A stretch of DNA of 64,000 nucleotides from Actinospineispora acaciae DSM 45401 (GTDB taxonomy: Bacteria > Actinomycetota > Actinomycetes > Mycobacteriales > Pseudonocardiaceae): positions 1-64,000 of the forward strand of contig NZ_JIAI01000009.1 in NCBI RefSeq assembly GCF_000620785.1. The letters run 5' to 3'. The position numbers and the translations under genes were made by a program. Shown in pieces: positions 21,848 to 31,384 of the stretch (positions within the stretch are counted from its first letter, which is position 1; each line of letters starts with the position of its first letter). The notes below the pieces were generated by a model, which was not told where the DNA came from, made no database searches, and worked only from the letters and a program-made list of their open reading frames with translations.

Positions 21848-24511
21848 GTGGAAACCCACGAGATCAATCGACGTTTCACCGACCATTTCGTCAACGCCGG
21901 ACACACGAAGGTGCCCAGCGCCTCGCTGATCCTCGACGACCCGACCCTGCTGTTCGTCAACGCCGGCATGGTGCAGTTCAAGCCGTACTTCCTCGGCGAG
22001 GTCCCGCCGCCCTACCCGCGCGCCACCTCCATCCAGAAGTGCGTGCGCACCGGGGACATCGACGAGGTCGGCAAGACCACCCGGCACAACACGTTCTTCC
22101 AGATGGCCGGGAACTTCAGCTTCGGCGACTACTTCAAGGCCGGCGCCATCGAGTACGCCTGGAACCTGGTCACCGGCTCCCAGGACGCCGGCGGCTACGG
22201 CTTCGACCCGGACCGCATCTGGCCGACCGTCTACCACGATGACGACGAGGCCTTCGAGCTCTGGCGAAAGATCACCGGCCTGCCCGAGGAGCGGATCCAG
22301 CGCCGGGGCGGCAAGGACAACTACTGGGACATGGGCGTGCCCGGCCCGGGTGGGCCCTGCTCGGAGATCTTCTACGACCGGGGCCCGGAGCACGGCCGCG
22401 AGGGCGGGCCCGTCGCGGACGAGGACCGCTACCTGGAGCTGTGGAACCTCGTCTTCATGCAGGACGAGCGCGGTGAGCGCAGCCCCAAGCAGGGGCACAA
22501 GCCGATCGGCGAGCTGCCCAGCAAGAACATCGACACCGGCATGGGCGTGGAGCGGGTCGCCTACCTGCTCCAGGGCGTGGCCAACGTCTACGAGACCGAC
22601 CTGGTCCGCCCGGTGATCGCCCGCGCCGAGGAGCTGTCCGGGCGGCGCTACGGCGCGGACCCCACCGACGACGTGCGGTTCCGGGTGATCGCCGACCACG
22701 CCCGGTCCGGCGTGATGATCATCGGCGACGGCGTGACGCCGTCCAACGAGGCCAGGGGATACGTGCTGCGCCGGCTGCTGCGCCGGATCGTGCGCTCGGC
22801 CCGGCTGCTGGGCGTGCGCGAGCCGGTGCTCGGCTCGTTCGCCGAGGTGGTGCGCGACGCCATGGCCCCGTCCTACCCGGAGCTGGTCACCGACTTCGAG
22901 CGGATCAACGCCGTGGTGCGCGCCGAGGAGGACGCCTTCCTGCAGACGTTGTCGTCCGGGTCGCGGATCTTCGACACGGCGGTCACCGCCGTGAAGAACC
23001 AGGGCGGCACCCAGCTCGCCGGTGACCAGGCGTTCCAGCTGCACGACACGTACGGGTTCCCGATCGACCTGACCCTGGAGATGGCCGCCGAGGCCGGGCT
23101 CAGCGTCGACGAGGACGGCTTCCGCCGGCTGATGAACGAGCAGCGCTCCCGGGCCAAGGCCGACGCCGCCGCCCGCAAGACCGGCCACGTGGACGCCTCG
23201 CTGTACCGGGCCGTGCTGGACAACCACGGCAACACCGTGTTCCTCGGCTACACCGAGCTGGCCAGCGAGGGCCGGGTGGTCGGGCTGCTGCGCGACGGGC
23301 AGAGCGTGGCCGCCGCCTCCGAGGGCGACGCCGTCGAGGTGATGCTCGACCGCACGCCGTTCTACGCCGAGGCCGGCGGCCAGCAGGCCGACACGGGCTA
23401 CCTGCGCGGCGACGGGTTCGTGGTCCGGGTGGACGACGTGCAGTCCCCGGTGGCCGGCCTGCGGGTGCACCGGGGCGAGGTCACCGCCGGCACCGTCACG
23501 CTGGACGCCCAGGTGATCGCCGAGATCGACCCGGCGCGGCGGTCCGGCGTGTCCCGCGCGCACACCGCCACCCACCTGGTGCACGCCGGCGTGCGCAACG
23601 CCCTGGGCACCTCGGCGCGCCAGGCCGGCTCGCTGAACGCCCCCGGCCGGCTGCGGTTCGACTTCACCTCCCCGTCCGGGGCCGTCTCGCCGGCCGCGCT
23701 GGGCGAGATCGAGGACGAGGTCAACACCGTGCTGCAGCAGAACCGGGAGGTCGAGGCGTACGAGACGTCGATGGACGAGGCCCGCAAGCTGGGGGCGCTG
23801 ATGTTCTTCGGCGAGAAGTACGGCGACCGGGTGCGGGTCGTGGACATGGGGGAGTACTCCCGCGAGCTGTGCGGCGGCACGCACGTGCACCGCACCGGCG
23901 AGCTGGGCATGGTCAAGGTGCTCTCCGAGGGGTCGATCGGCTCGGGCGTGCGCCGGGTCGAGGCCCTGGTCGGGCTGGACGCGTTCCGGCACATGTCCAA
24001 GGAGCACCTGCTGCTCACCCAGCTCTCCGACCAGCTCAAGGCCCGCCCCGAGGAGCTGCCCGACCGGGTGGCCGGCCTGGTGGAGCGGCTGCGCGTGGTC
24101 GAGCGGGACCTGGAGAAGCAGCGCGCCGAGGCCGTGCTGTCCTCGGCCGGGTCGCTGGCCGATGCCGCCGAGGACGTCGACGGCACCGCGCTGGTGGCCG
24201 TCGAGGTGCCCGGCGGGGTCGGCGCCAACGACCTGCGCGCGCTGACCGCCGACGTCCGGGGCAGGCTGGGCGCCCGGCCCGGGGTGGTCGCGCTGTTCGG
24301 CACGGACTCCGACCGGGTGACGTTCGTGGTGGCCACCACCGAGGCCGCCCGCACCCGGGGGCTGGCCGCCGGGAAGCTGATCCCGACGTTCGCCGGGTCC
24401 GTGGGCGGGCGCGGCGGCGGCAAGGCCGACCTGGCCCAGGGCGGCGGCACCAACCCGGCCGGCGTGCCGGACGCGGTGGCCGCGCTGCGAACAGCCGTAC
24501 GCGCTCACTGA
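21848..24511 (+). CDS. alaS: Alanine--tRNA ligase
   Basis: Charges tRNA(Ala) and edits mischarged Ser/Gly. The 887 residues follow the standard layout: class II catalytic domain (FVNAGMVQFKPYFLG, HNTFFQMAGNFSFGDYFK), tRNA-recognition domain, editing domain with zinc ligands in HTATHLVH and CGGTHVHRTGE, and the C-terminal C-Ala domain ending in GGRGGGKADLAQGGG. GTG start at 21848. It heads the housekeeping run with ruvX, mltG and aroE. Confidence 0.98.
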   Translation: METHEINRRFTDHFVNAGHTKVPSASLILDDPTLLFVNAGMVQFKPYFLGEVPPPYPRATSIQKCVRTGDIDEVGKTTRHNTFFQMAGNFSFGDYFKAGAIEYAWNLVTGSQDAGGYGFDPDRIWPTVYHDDDEAFELWRKITGLPEERIQRRGGKDNYWDMGVPGPGGPCSEIFYDRGPEHGREGGPVADEDRYLELWNLVFMQDERGERSPKQGHKPIGELPSKNIDTGMGVERVAYLLQGVANVYETDLVRPVIARAEELSGRRYGADPTDDVRFRVIADHARSGVMIIGDGVTPSNEARGYVLRRLLRRIVRSARLLGVREPVLGSFAEVVRDAMAPSYPELVTDFERINAVVRAEEDAFLQTLSSGSRIFDTAVTAVKNQGGTQLAGDQAFQLHDTYGFPIDLTLEMAAEAGLSVDEDGFRRLMNEQRSRAKADAAARKTGHVDASLYRAVLDNHGNTVFLGYTELASEGRVVGLLRDGQSVAAASEGDAVEVMLDRTPFYAEAGGQQADTGYLRGDGFVVRVDDVQSPVAGLRVHRGEVTAGTVTLDAQVIAEIDPARRSGVSRAHTATHLVHAGVRNALGTSARQAGSLNAPGRLRFDFTSPSGAVSPAALGEIEDEVNTVLQQNREVEAYETSMDEARKLGALMFFGEKYGDRVRVVDMGEYSRELCGGTHVHRTGELGMVKVLSEGSIGSGVRRVEALVGLDAFRHMSKEHLLLTQLSDQLKARPEELPDRVAGLVERLRVVERDLEKQRAEAVLSSAGSLADAAEDVDGTALVAVEVPGGVGANDLRALTADVRGRLGARPGVVALFGTDSDRVTFVVATTEAARTRGLAAGKLIPTFAGSVGGRGGGKADLAQGGGTNPAGVPDAVAALRTAVRAH

Positions 24512-24533
24512 GAGTGACTGGGGTGAGCGGAGA

Positions 24534-24983
24534 GTGAGTGAATCCGGCCGGCTGTTGGGCGTCGACGTCGGTTCGGTCCGGGTCGGGGTCGCCGTCAGTG
24601 ACCCCGGCGGCCTGCTCGCCACACCCCTGGTTACCCTCCGACGAGACGAGCGGGACGGCACGGACCTCCGCCGGCTGGCCGAGCTCGTGGCCGAGTACGA
24701 GGTAGTAGAGGTGGTGGTCGGTCTGCCCCGCACGCTCGCGGGCCGGGAAGGCCCGGCCGCCGAGGCCGCGCGCCGCTATGCGGACGCCCTCACCCCGCTG
24801 CTGCCGGTGCCGGTGCGGATGGTCGACGAACGGCTGTCCACCGTGGTGGCCACCCGCGCGCTGCGCGGCAGCGGGGTGGCCGGCCGCAAGCAGCGCGCCG
24901 TGGTCGACCAGGCGGCCGCCGTCGCGATCCTGCAAGGTTGGTTGGACACGCGTCGTTCCGCCGGAGGCGGGATCGAGGCGTGA
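24534..24983 (+). CDS. ruvX: Putative pre-16S rRNA nuclease / Holliday junction resolvase-like (RuvX/YqgF)
   Basis: A 149-residue RNase H-fold protein. GVDVGSVRVGVAVSDP carries the first catalytic Asp, VVGLPRTLAGREGP the conserved loop with Glu nearby, and VVDQAAAVAILQGWLD the final Asp. The family completes the 5' end of 16S rRNA in E. coli and has also been described as a resolvase. GTG start 22 bases after alaS; its stop overlaps the mltG start (GTGA). Confidence 0.93.
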   Translation: MSESGRLLGVDVGSVRVGVAVSDPGGLLATPLVTLRRDERDGTDLRRLAELVAEYEVVEVVVGLPRTLAGREGPAAEAARRYADALTPLLPVPVRMVDERLSTVVATRALRGSGVAGRKQRAVVDQAAAVAILQGWLDTRRSAGGGIEA

Positions 24984-26344
24984 CCGGGCCGAGGAGCAGG
25001 GACGACACCCAGCCGCTGCGCGTCATCGGACCCCGCCTCGGGGGCGGGCGCCCGGCGCGGGCCGGTGCCGACTTCGGCCGGAGCTGGCACGAACGCGCGC
25101 GGGCTGACGACGACCGCGCCCGAGCACGCGGAGGACGACCGGCCATGGAGCGCCCACCGGGGAAACGGCCGTCCGCCCCCGTCGAGCGGACGGAGCGTGT
25201 CGAGCGGCCGTCCCGCCGCCGTCCTCGGCGCCGTCGTCGCGGGCCGCTGCTGCTGGTGCTGGTGGTGCTGGTCGCGGCCATCGGGGCGGGCGGCTACCTC
25301 GGGTACAAGAAGATGTTCGGGGTGCCCGACTTCGAGGGCGACGGCAACGGCGACGTGATCGTCCGGATCAAGCAGGGCGACCTGATCAGCGCCATGGGCA
25401 CCGAGCTGGCCAGGCAGGGCGTAGTGCAGAGCGCCAAGGCGTTCACCACCGCCGCCGCGCTGGACGACGCCAAGGCCCGCTCCCTGCAGCCCGGGTACTA
25501 CCGGCTGCGGTTGGGCATGTCCGGGCAGAAGGCCGTCGAGCTGCTGCTCGACCCGACCTCGCGGGTGGGCCAGCTGGAGATCAAGGGCGGCGTCCAGCTG
25601 GACGACACCAGGCTGCCCGACGGCAAGGTCGCTCCCGGGGTGCTGTCGATGATCTCCAAGGCGACCTGCGTCGACATCAACGGCTCGGACACCTGCATCA
25701 CGCCCGAACAGCTGCGCGCGACCATGATGAGCACCCCGCCGTCGCAGCTCGGGGTGCCCGGCTGGGCGGTGGCCGAGGTCGGCAAGGCCGAGCCCAAGCG
25801 CCGGCTGGAGGGCTGGTTGGCGCCCGGGCGCTACGACGTGCGGCCGGGCAGCTCGCCGGTCGAGGTGCTGCGCACCCTGGTCAGCGCGTCGGCGGCGCAG
25901 TACGAGTCGCTGGGGCTGCTCACGACGGCCGAGAAGAGCAAGTACAGCGCGTACCAACTGCTGGTGATCGCCTCGCTGGTGGAGCGGGAAGGCCTCACCC
26001 CGGACTTCAACAAGATCTCCAGGGTGATCTACAACCGGCTCAAGGACCGGGTCCGGCTCGGGCTGGACTCCACCGTGAACTACCCGCTGGACCTGCAGGA
26101 GGTGCGGACCAGCACGGAGGACCGCAACCGCCCCGGCCCGTACAACAGCTACCTCAACTACGGCCTGCCGCCCACCCCGATCGGCGCGCCGGGCAGGGAG
26201 GCCATCCAGTCCGCGCTGAACCCCGAGGACGGCCCGTGGATGTTCTTCGTGCGCTGCCACAAGGACGGCACCTCGTGCTTCGCCACCTCGCTGCCCGAGC
26301 ACCAGAAGAACGTGAAAGAGGCGTTGGCGGCCGGTGCCTTCTGA
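24980..26344 (+). CDS. mltG: Endolytic murein transglycosylase
   Basis: Cleaves nascent glycan strands to set their length. The 454-residue protein has a long basic, disordered cytoplasmic N-terminus (about 1-90, ending in RRRPRRRRRG), one membrane anchor (LLLVLVVLVAAIGAGGYLGY), a LysM-like subdomain and the YceG catalytic domain. The catalytic Glu is in VIASLVEREG, followed by ISRVIYNRLKDRVRLGLDSTVNY. The GTG at 24980 overlaps the ruvX stop; an upstream in-frame start at 24938 lies inside ruvX. Confidence 0.95.
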   Translation: MTGPRSRDDTQPLRVIGPRLGGGRPARAGADFGRSWHERARADDDRARARGGRPAMERPPGKRPSAPVERTERVERPSRRRPRRRRRGPLLLVLVVLVAAIGAGGYLGYKKMFGVPDFEGDGNGDVIVRIKQGDLISAMGTELARQGVVQSAKAFTTAAALDDAKARSLQPGYYRLRLGMSGQKAVELLLDPTSRVGQLEIKGGVQLDDTRLPDGKVAPGVLSMISKATCVDINGSDTCITPEQLRATMMSTPPSQLGVPGWAVAEVGKAEPKRRLEGWLAPGRYDVRPGSSPVEVLRTLVSASAAQYESLGLLTTAEKSKYSAYQLLVIASLVEREGLTPDFNKISRVIYNRLKDRVRLGLDSTVNYPLDLQEVRTSTEDRNRPGPYNSYLNYGLPPTPIGAPGREAIQSALNPEDGPWMFFVRCHKDGTSCFATSLPEHQKNVKEALAAGAF

Positions 26345-27158
26345 TCAGACGGTCAGGCGGGCGGCCGTGCTGGGCTCGCCGGTAGGACACTCCCGTTCGC
26401 CCGCGCTGCACCGGGCTGCCTACGCCGCGCTCGGGCTGACCGGCTGGCGCTACGACGCGATCGAGTGCGACGAGGCCCGGCTGCCCGGCCTGGTGGACTC
26501 GCTGGGCCCGGAGTGGGTGGGGCTGTCGGTCACCATGCCCGGCAAGCGGGCCGCGCTGGCCCGCGCGGACGAGCGGACCGACCGGGCGGTGGCCGTGGAC
26601 TCGGCGAACACCCTGGTCAGGTTGAAGGACGGCGGGTGGCGCGCGGACTGCACGGATATCGACGGGGTGACCGGAGCTCTTAAATCCGTGGGCTGGACGG
26701 CACCGCGAACCGGCCGGGCGCTGCTGCTCGGCGCCGGGGCCACGGCGGCCGCCGCCGTCGCCGGCCTCGCCGAGCTGGGCATTCAGCGGCTGGAGATCAT
26801 GGTGCGCACCCCGGCACGGGCGGCCGGCACGGTGGCCGTCGCCGAGCACTTCGGCCTTGACGCCACGGTGGTGACCTGGGACCCGGCGCTGCCCGGCGCG
26901 TCGTCCGTCGACATCCTGGTCAGCACCGTCCCGGCCGGCGTGGCCGACGACTGCGCGCCCGCCGCGGCCGCCGCCCCGTTCGTGCTCGACGTCATCTACC
27001 ACCCGTGGCCCACGCCGATGGCCAGCGCCGTGCAGGCCGCCGGCGGCCGACTCGCCACCGGCCTGGACATGCTGCTGCACCAGGCGTTCGGCCAGGTCGA
27101 ACAGTTCACCGGCCGCCCGGCCCCCCGCGACGCGATGGCCGCCGCCCTGAACCCGTGA
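26334..27158 (+). CDS. aroE: Shikimate dehydrogenase (NADP+)
   Basis: Reduces 3-dehydroshikimate to shikimate in aromatic amino acid synthesis. The 274-residue protein has the shikimate-binding GHSRSPALHRAAY, the catalytic Lys in VTMPGKRAALA, Asp in DCTDIDGV, and a nucleotide-binding loop GAGATAAAAV. GTG start overlapping mltG by 11 bases. In most actinobacteria the next genes are an A24 prepilin peptidase and aroC; here those lie about 23.7 kb downstream (50916 onward), separated by the phosphonate/urease island. The stop codon lies inside a perfect palindrome. Confidence 0.95.
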   Translation: MPSDQTVRRAAVLGSPVGHSRSPALHRAAYAALGLTGWRYDAIECDEARLPGLVDSLGPEWVGLSVTMPGKRAALARADERTDRAVAVDSANTLVRLKDGGWRADCTDIDGVTGALKSVGWTAPRTGRALLLGAGATAAAAVAGLAELGIQRLEIMVRTPARAAGTVAVAEHFGLDATVVTWDPALPGASSVDILVSTVPAGVADDCAPAAAAAPFVLDVIYHPWPTPMASAVQAAGGRLATGLDMLLHQAFGQVEQFTGRPAPRDAMAAALNP

Positions 27159-27200
27159 GTGGTTAGCGTTGTCATAGCAACGCTAACCACTCACGGGTTC
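27149..27200. repeat. Palindromic repeat element, copy 1
   Basis: A perfect 23-bp inverted repeat (27149-27171 and 27178-27200) with loop TCATAG. The core is GTGAGTGGTTAG...CTAACCACTCAC. It overlaps the aroE stop codon and may act as its transcription terminator. A closely related copy with the same loop lies at 61407-61450, after ftsK, so this is a dispersed repeat and not a one-off hairpin. It marks the left edge of the accessory island. Confidence 0.85.
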
Positions 27201-27249
27201 TTCGGTCGGGTGGTGACACGCGACTCGGGGTGTTCCTCCTCCGGTAACC

Positions 27250-27270
27250 ATGCCGTCGCCTTGACGGCAT
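27250..27270. promoter_or_regulatory. Inverted repeat upstream of phnD
   Basis: ATGCCGTC-GCCTT-GACGGCAT is a perfect 8-bp-arm inverted repeat 50 bases upstream of phnD. TTGACG within it could be a -35 element. Candidate operator for one of the two GntR regulators in the cluster, or another factor. Confidence 0.4.
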
Positions 27271-27320
27271 CGGCCGCCCGCACGCTCTGTGCCGTCGAAC
27301 GGACTCGAGGAAGGCCCCCG

Positions 27321-28277
27321 ATGAGCTTGATCCCCCGGCGCGCGCTCGGAGCGCTGGTCGCCGTGGTCACCGCGTCCGCGCTGGCCCTGACCGGTTGCGG
27401 GCAGAGCGCGAAGGACGGCGGCGCCGGCGCCGGCCCGCGCAACCCCGACGAGCTGGTGTTCGCCGCCATCCCGTCGGAGAACGCACAGACCATGCAGCAG
27501 GCGTACCAGCCGCTGATGGCGATGCTGGGCAAGGCGACCGGCAAGAAGATCCGGTTCCAGAGCGCCACCAACTACGCGGCCGTGATCGAGGCGCAGCGCA
27601 CCGGCAAGGTGGACATCGCCCAGTACGGGCCGCTGTCCTACGTGCTGGCGCGCGGCACCGGGGTGAAGGCCACGCCGGTCGCCGCGCAGACCAAGACCAA
27701 GGGCGCGCAGCCCGGCTACCAGTCCTACGCCATCGCCAGGGCCGGGTCGCAGGTCCATGACCTGGCCGGGTTCAGGGGCAAGAAGGTCTGCTACGTGGAC
27801 CCGAACTCCACCTCGGGGCACCTGTACCCGTCGGCCGCGCTGATCGAGGCCGGCATCAACCCGGACCGGGACGTGACCCCGGTGATGGCCGGCGGGCATG
27901 ACGCCTCGGCGCTCGCGGTGGCCAGCGGGCAGTGCGACGTCGGCTTCGCCCAGGACGTCATCGTGGACAAGGTCCTGATCGAGAAGGGCCAGCTCAAGCC
28001 CGGCCAGCTGGACACGGTGTGGAAGTCCGAGGTGATCGCCGGCTCCCCGGTGGCGATCAGCGACGACCTGGACCCGGCGCTGCGCGCCACCCTGACCGAC
28101 GCGTTCCAGAACAAGGCCAACGTGGACTACCTCAACGCCAACGGCTTCTGCGCCACCGCCTGCAAGGCCGCCGACGACTCCGGCGACTGGGGCTACGCGA
28201 AGGTGGACGACGCGTTCTACAACAGCGTCCGCAAGGTCTGCGACGTCACGAAGGCGAAGCAGTGCAGCGCCTCCTGA
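27321..28277 (+). CDS. phnD: Phosphonate ABC transporter, substrate-binding lipoprotein
   Basis: A 318-residue periplasmic-type binding protein anchored as a lipoprotein: signal peptide ending in ALALTGCGQS, with the lipidated Cys about residue 24. The PhnD-type core includes GKKIRFQSATNYAAVIEAQRTGKVDIAQYGPLSYVLA and KVCYVDPNSTSGHLYPSAALIEAGI. It captures phosphonates (or phosphite/phosphate-like anions) for PhnC/PhnE. GAGGAAGG about 8 bases upstream supports the ATG at 27321. First gene of phnDCE, directly downstream of the palindrome after aroE. Confidence 0.93.
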   Translation: MSLIPRRALGALVAVVTASALALTGCGQSAKDGGAGAGPRNPDELVFAAIPSENAQTMQQAYQPLMAMLGKATGKKIRFQSATNYAAVIEAQRTGKVDIAQYGPLSYVLARGTGVKATPVAAQTKTKGAQPGYQSYAIARAGSQVHDLAGFRGKKVCYVDPNSTSGHLYPSAALIEAGINPDRDVTPVMAGGHDASALAVASGQCDVGFAQDVIVDKVLIEKGQLKPGQLDTVWKSEVIAGSPVAISDDLDPALRATLTDAFQNKANVDYLNANGFCATACKAADDSGDWGYAKVDDAFYNSVRKVCDVTKAKQCSAS

Positions 28278-29068
28278 GCGTCGAGGGGTCGGCGCCGGAC
28301 GAGGTGGTGCGGTTCGAGCGGGTCAGCAAGCGGTTCGGGCCGGAGCTGCTGGCGCTCAACGAGGTGTCGCTGAGCGTGCGGGCCGGCGAGGTGGCGGTGC
28401 TGCTGGGGCTGTCCGGGTCGGGCAAGTCCACGCTGCTGCGCCACGTCGACGGGCTGCAGCGGCCCAGTTCGGGCTCGGTGACGGTGCTGGGGACGGACGT
28501 GGGCCGCCGCGGCGGCTCCGAGCTGCGACGGCTGCGTCGGCGGATCGGGTTCGTGTTCCAGCAGTTCCACCTGGTGGGCAGCCTGACCGTGCTGGAGAAC
28601 GTGTGCACCGGCGCGCTCGGCGGGCTGCGCGGGCCCCGGCTGGGCCTGTTCAGCTATCCGAAGGCCGTGCGGCACGAGGCGCTGGGGCACCTGGAGCGGG
28701 TGGGGCTGGCCGACCGGGCGTTCCAGCGCGCCGACACGCTGTCCGGCGGACAGCAGCAGCGGGTGGCGGTGGCCAGGGCGCTGATGCAGAACCCCGAGAT
28801 CCTGCTCGCCGACGAGCCGGTGGCCTCCCTCGACCCGGAGACCTCCGCGCAGGTGATGAGCCTGATCCGGGAGATCAGCGCGGAGCGCAAGCTCACCGTG
28901 CTGTGCAGCCTGCACCAGGTCGACCTGGCGCTGAGCTGGGGGGATCGGGTGATCGGGCTGCGCGCCGGGTGCGTGGTGCTGGACACCCCGGTGGCCGGGC
29001 TCGGCCGCGACGAGGCGATGTCGCTGTACTCCCGGGTCGGCGCGCTGCCGGTGGCGGCCGCGGTCTGA
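28262..29068 (+). CDS. phnC: Phosphonate ABC transporter, ATP-binding protein
   Basis: A 268-residue ABC ATPase. Walker A GLSGSGKST, Q-loop VFQQFHLVGSLTV, signature LSGGQQQRVAVARAL, Walker B ILLADEPVASLD. The family hallmark VLENVCTGALG...LFSYPK matches PhnC. The GTG at 28262 overlaps phnD by 16 bases; a later GTG would cost the N-terminal strand. Drives uptake through PhnE. Confidence 0.93.
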   Translation: MQRLLSVEGSAPDEVVRFERVSKRFGPELLALNEVSLSVRAGEVAVLLGLSGSGKSTLLRHVDGLQRPSSGSVTVLGTDVGRRGGSELRRLRRRIGFVFQQFHLVGSLTVLENVCTGALGGLRGPRLGLFSYPKAVRHEALGHLERVGLADRAFQRADTLSGGQQQRVAVARALMQNPEILLADEPVASLDPETSAQVMSLIREISAERKLTVLCSLHQVDLALSWGDRVIGLRAGCVVLDTPVAGLGRDEAMSLYSRVGALPVAAAV

Positions 29069-29069
29069 C

Positions 29070-30707
29070 GTGACGGCTACCTACCTGCCCGTCGAGCGGG
29101 CGGCACGGACGTTGGCGCGGCCCAGGCCTGCCGGGGTGGCGGCCTGGCTGGCCATCGCGGCGCTGCTCGGGCTGGGCTGCTGGGCGGTCGGGGACCTGCG
29201 GATCAACCTGGCCACCCTGGTCGACAGCTGGCACAACGCGGTGGACTTCGCCGGGCGGATGTTCCCGCTGGACTTCCCGCCGCTCGACGAGCTGCTCGCG
29301 CTCAGCGGCCGGACGCTGGCCATCGTGGTGTCCGCGACGGTGCTCTCGGTGCTGATCAGCGTCCCGCTCGCGGTCCTCGCCGCCGGCAACACCACGCCGC
29401 ACCCGGGCGCCCGGTTCGGCGCGCGGACGGTGATCGTGCTGACCAGGGCCGTCCCGGACGTGGTGCTGGCGATCATCTTCTTCCGGCTGTTCGGGCTGGG
29501 CGCGATGACCGGCGTGCTCGCGATGGGGCTGCACTCGGTCGGCATGGTGGCCAAGCTCTACGCCGACGCGGTCGAGCAGATCGACGAGGGGCCGCGCACG
29601 GCCGTGCGGGCCGGCGGGGCGGCGCGCGGGCAGGAGCTGGTCAGCGGGGTGATGCCGCAGGTGCTGCCGGCGTTCGTGGCCACCGCGCTGCACCGGCTGG
29701 ACATCAACCTGCGGATCTCGGTGGTGCTCGGGTTCGTCGGGGTGGACGGCCTCGGGTACGGCATCGCCAACGCGTTCGGGCGGCTGGACTACCGGCGGGG
29801 GATGGCGCTCGCGCTGGTCGTGCTGCTGCTCTGCGTGGCCGTCGAGATGGTGTCCGGGTCGATCCGGGTGGCGCTGCTGCGCGGCTCGGGGTCCGGGGCT
29901 GCGGTGGCCGGGCGGGCGCGGCCGGGGGCGATCAGCCCGGACTGGACGCCGGCGAGGGTGCGCCGCGCCGGGTACGTCGTGGTGACCGGGCTGGTGGTGG
30001 CGGCGTCGGTCTGGGGCGCGGACCTCTCGCCGGTGCGTTTCCTCGCGGCACTGGGCGACCTGGGGAACACGCTCGGGCTGTTCTGGCCGCCGTCGGCGGG
30101 CGGCCAGTTCGACACCCTGCTCGCCGACCTCTGGATCACCGTCAAGATCGCGCTGGCGGCCACCGTGCTGGGCGCCGCGATGGCGTTGCCGATCGGCGTG
30201 CTGGCCGCCCGCAACGTGGCGCCCTCGCCGGCGGTGGCGCGGGCGTTCCGGCTGGTCATCGTGCTGATCCGGGGCGTGCCCGAGCTGGTGCTGGCGGTGG
30301 TGTTCGTGGTGGTCACCGGGCTGGGCGCGGTGGCCGGCGCGCTGGCCCTGGGCGTGGGCGCGATCGGGCTGCTCGGCAAGCTGATCGCCGACTCGGTGGA
30401 GGAGGTCGACCCCGGCGTCGAACAGGCCGTCCGCGCCACCGGAGCCGGCCGCTGGCAGGTGCTGTTCGCGGCCACCGTGCCCCAGGCCGCCCCCGCGTTC
30501 GTCGCCCACCTGCTCTACCAGCTCGACGTCAACATCCGCTCGGCCACGCTGCTCGGCATCGTCGGCGCCGGCGGCATCGGCTTCGACCTGCTCTCCGCGT
30601 CCCGCATCCTGGAGTTCGGCATGGTCACCACCGTCCTCCTGCTCATCTTCGCCACCGTGCTCCTCGTCGAACTCCTCGCCGTCTGGTGGCGCCGCGTGCT
30701 GAGCTAG
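29070..30707 (+). CDS. phnE: Phosphonate ABC transporter, double-length permease (PhnE-PhnE fusion)
   Basis: A 545-residue membrane protein made of two consecutive PhnE-type permease domains (about 1-270 and 290-545). Each has its own ATPase-contact loop (EGPRTAVRAGGAARGQELVSG and PGVEQAVRATGAGRWQ) and the conserved ends DINLRISVVLGFVGVDGLGYGI and DVNIRSATLLGIVGAGGIGFDL. Most species encode PhnE once (homodimer) or as two separate genes; fusion into one chain is known in actinobacteria. GTG start one base after the phnC stop. Its 3' end overlaps the convergent GntR gene by 4 bases. Confidence 0.9.
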   Translation: MTATYLPVERAARTLARPRPAGVAAWLAIAALLGLGCWAVGDLRINLATLVDSWHNAVDFAGRMFPLDFPPLDELLALSGRTLAIVVSATVLSVLISVPLAVLAAGNTTPHPGARFGARTVIVLTRAVPDVVLAIIFFRLFGLGAMTGVLAMGLHSVGMVAKLYADAVEQIDEGPRTAVRAGGAARGQELVSGVMPQVLPAFVATALHRLDINLRISVVLGFVGVDGLGYGIANAFGRLDYRRGMALALVVLLLCVAVEMVSGSIRVALLRGSGSGAAVAGRARPGAISPDWTPARVRRAGYVVVTGLVVAASVWGADLSPVRFLAALGDLGNTLGLFWPPSAGGQFDTLLADLWITVKIALAATVLGAAMALPIGVLAARNVAPSPAVARAFRLVIVLIRGVPELVLAVVFVVVTGLGAVAGALALGVGAIGLLGKLIADSVEEVDPGVEQAVRATGAGRWQVLFAATVPQAAPAFVAHLLYQLDVNIRSATLLGIVGAGGIGFDLLSASRILEFGMVTTVLLLIFATVLLVELLAVWWRRVLS

Positions 30708-31369
30708 AGGACGGCGGCTACCTCGCGCTGGAAGGTGGCCACGTGGTCGATGGCGAGGGCGCGGGCCTGGTCGGCATCGCCGGCCAGCACGGCGTCGAGC
30801 AGCGGCACCAGCTCGGCGATGTGGGTGGTGACCGGGGGCAGCCGGTCCAGGGCGACGTGCCAGATGCGCAGGATCAGGTTGTAGTACTGCTCCAGGGTGG
30901 CCTCCAGGTACGGGTTGTGCGCCGCGCGGTAGATCGCCCGGTGCACCCGGCTGTCGAAGTCGATCTCGGCGGCCGCGCCGGGCTCGCAGTCCTGGGCGCG
31001 TGCCATCAGCTCGCGCAGCAGCTCGCGGTCGGTGCGGGAGGCCCGGCGGGCGGCGTGGTAGGCGGCCTCGCCCTCCAGCGGGGCGCGCACCGCGCCGAGC
31101 AGCTCCAGGTCGGCGACGTGCACGGCGGTGGCGAACGCGCCCCGGCGCGGGTAGACGACCACCAGCCGCTCGGTCTCCAGGCGCTTGATCGCCTCCCGGA
31201 CCGGCGTCCGCCCGACACCCAGGTGCCGGGTCAGCCGCTCCTCGGACAGCGGGGCGCCCGGGCGGATGCGCACGGTGACGAGCAGGTCCCTGATCTCCTG
31301 GTACGCCCGCTGCGCCATCGAGGCCGGCGGCCCTGAATCCAGCTCCACAGGGTTGTCGTTCACAGTCAC
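30704..31369 (-). CDS. GntR family regulator, FCD (FadR) subfamily
   Basis: A 221-residue repressor. N-terminal GntR winged helix (AQRAYQEIRDLLVTVRIRPGAPLSEERLTRHLGVGRTPVREAIKRLETERLVVVYPRRGAFA) and C-terminal all-helical FCD domain with metal-site residues in DFDSRVHRAIYRAAHNPYL and THIAELVPLLDAV. GTG at 31369 is preferred; an ATG at 31432 would overlap the start of the divergent dioxygenase gene. It probably controls that dioxygenase gene and perhaps the phn genes, through sites in 31370-31430. Ligand is presumably a phosphonate or its breakdown product (inferred). Confidence 0.85.
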   Translation of the reverse strand: MTVNDNPVELDSGPPASMAQRAYQEIRDLLVTVRIRPGAPLSEERLTRHLGVGRTPVREAIKRLETERLVVVYPRRGAFATAVHVADLELLGAVRAPLEGEAAYHAARRASRTDRELLRELMARAQDCEPGAAAEIDFDSRVHRAIYRAAHNPYLEATLEQYYNLILRIWHVALDRLPPVTTHIAELVPLLDAVLAGDADQARALAIDHVATFQREVAAVL

Positions 31370-31384
31370 GTGACCTAGCTTACA

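Noticed and set aside
21497..24733. Very long open frame (over 1,000 codons) on the minus strand opposite alaS/ruvX
   Set aside because: It is the antisense shadow of alaS and ruvX. High GC content removes stops in this frame; the sequence is Arg/Gly/His-rich with no family resemblance.
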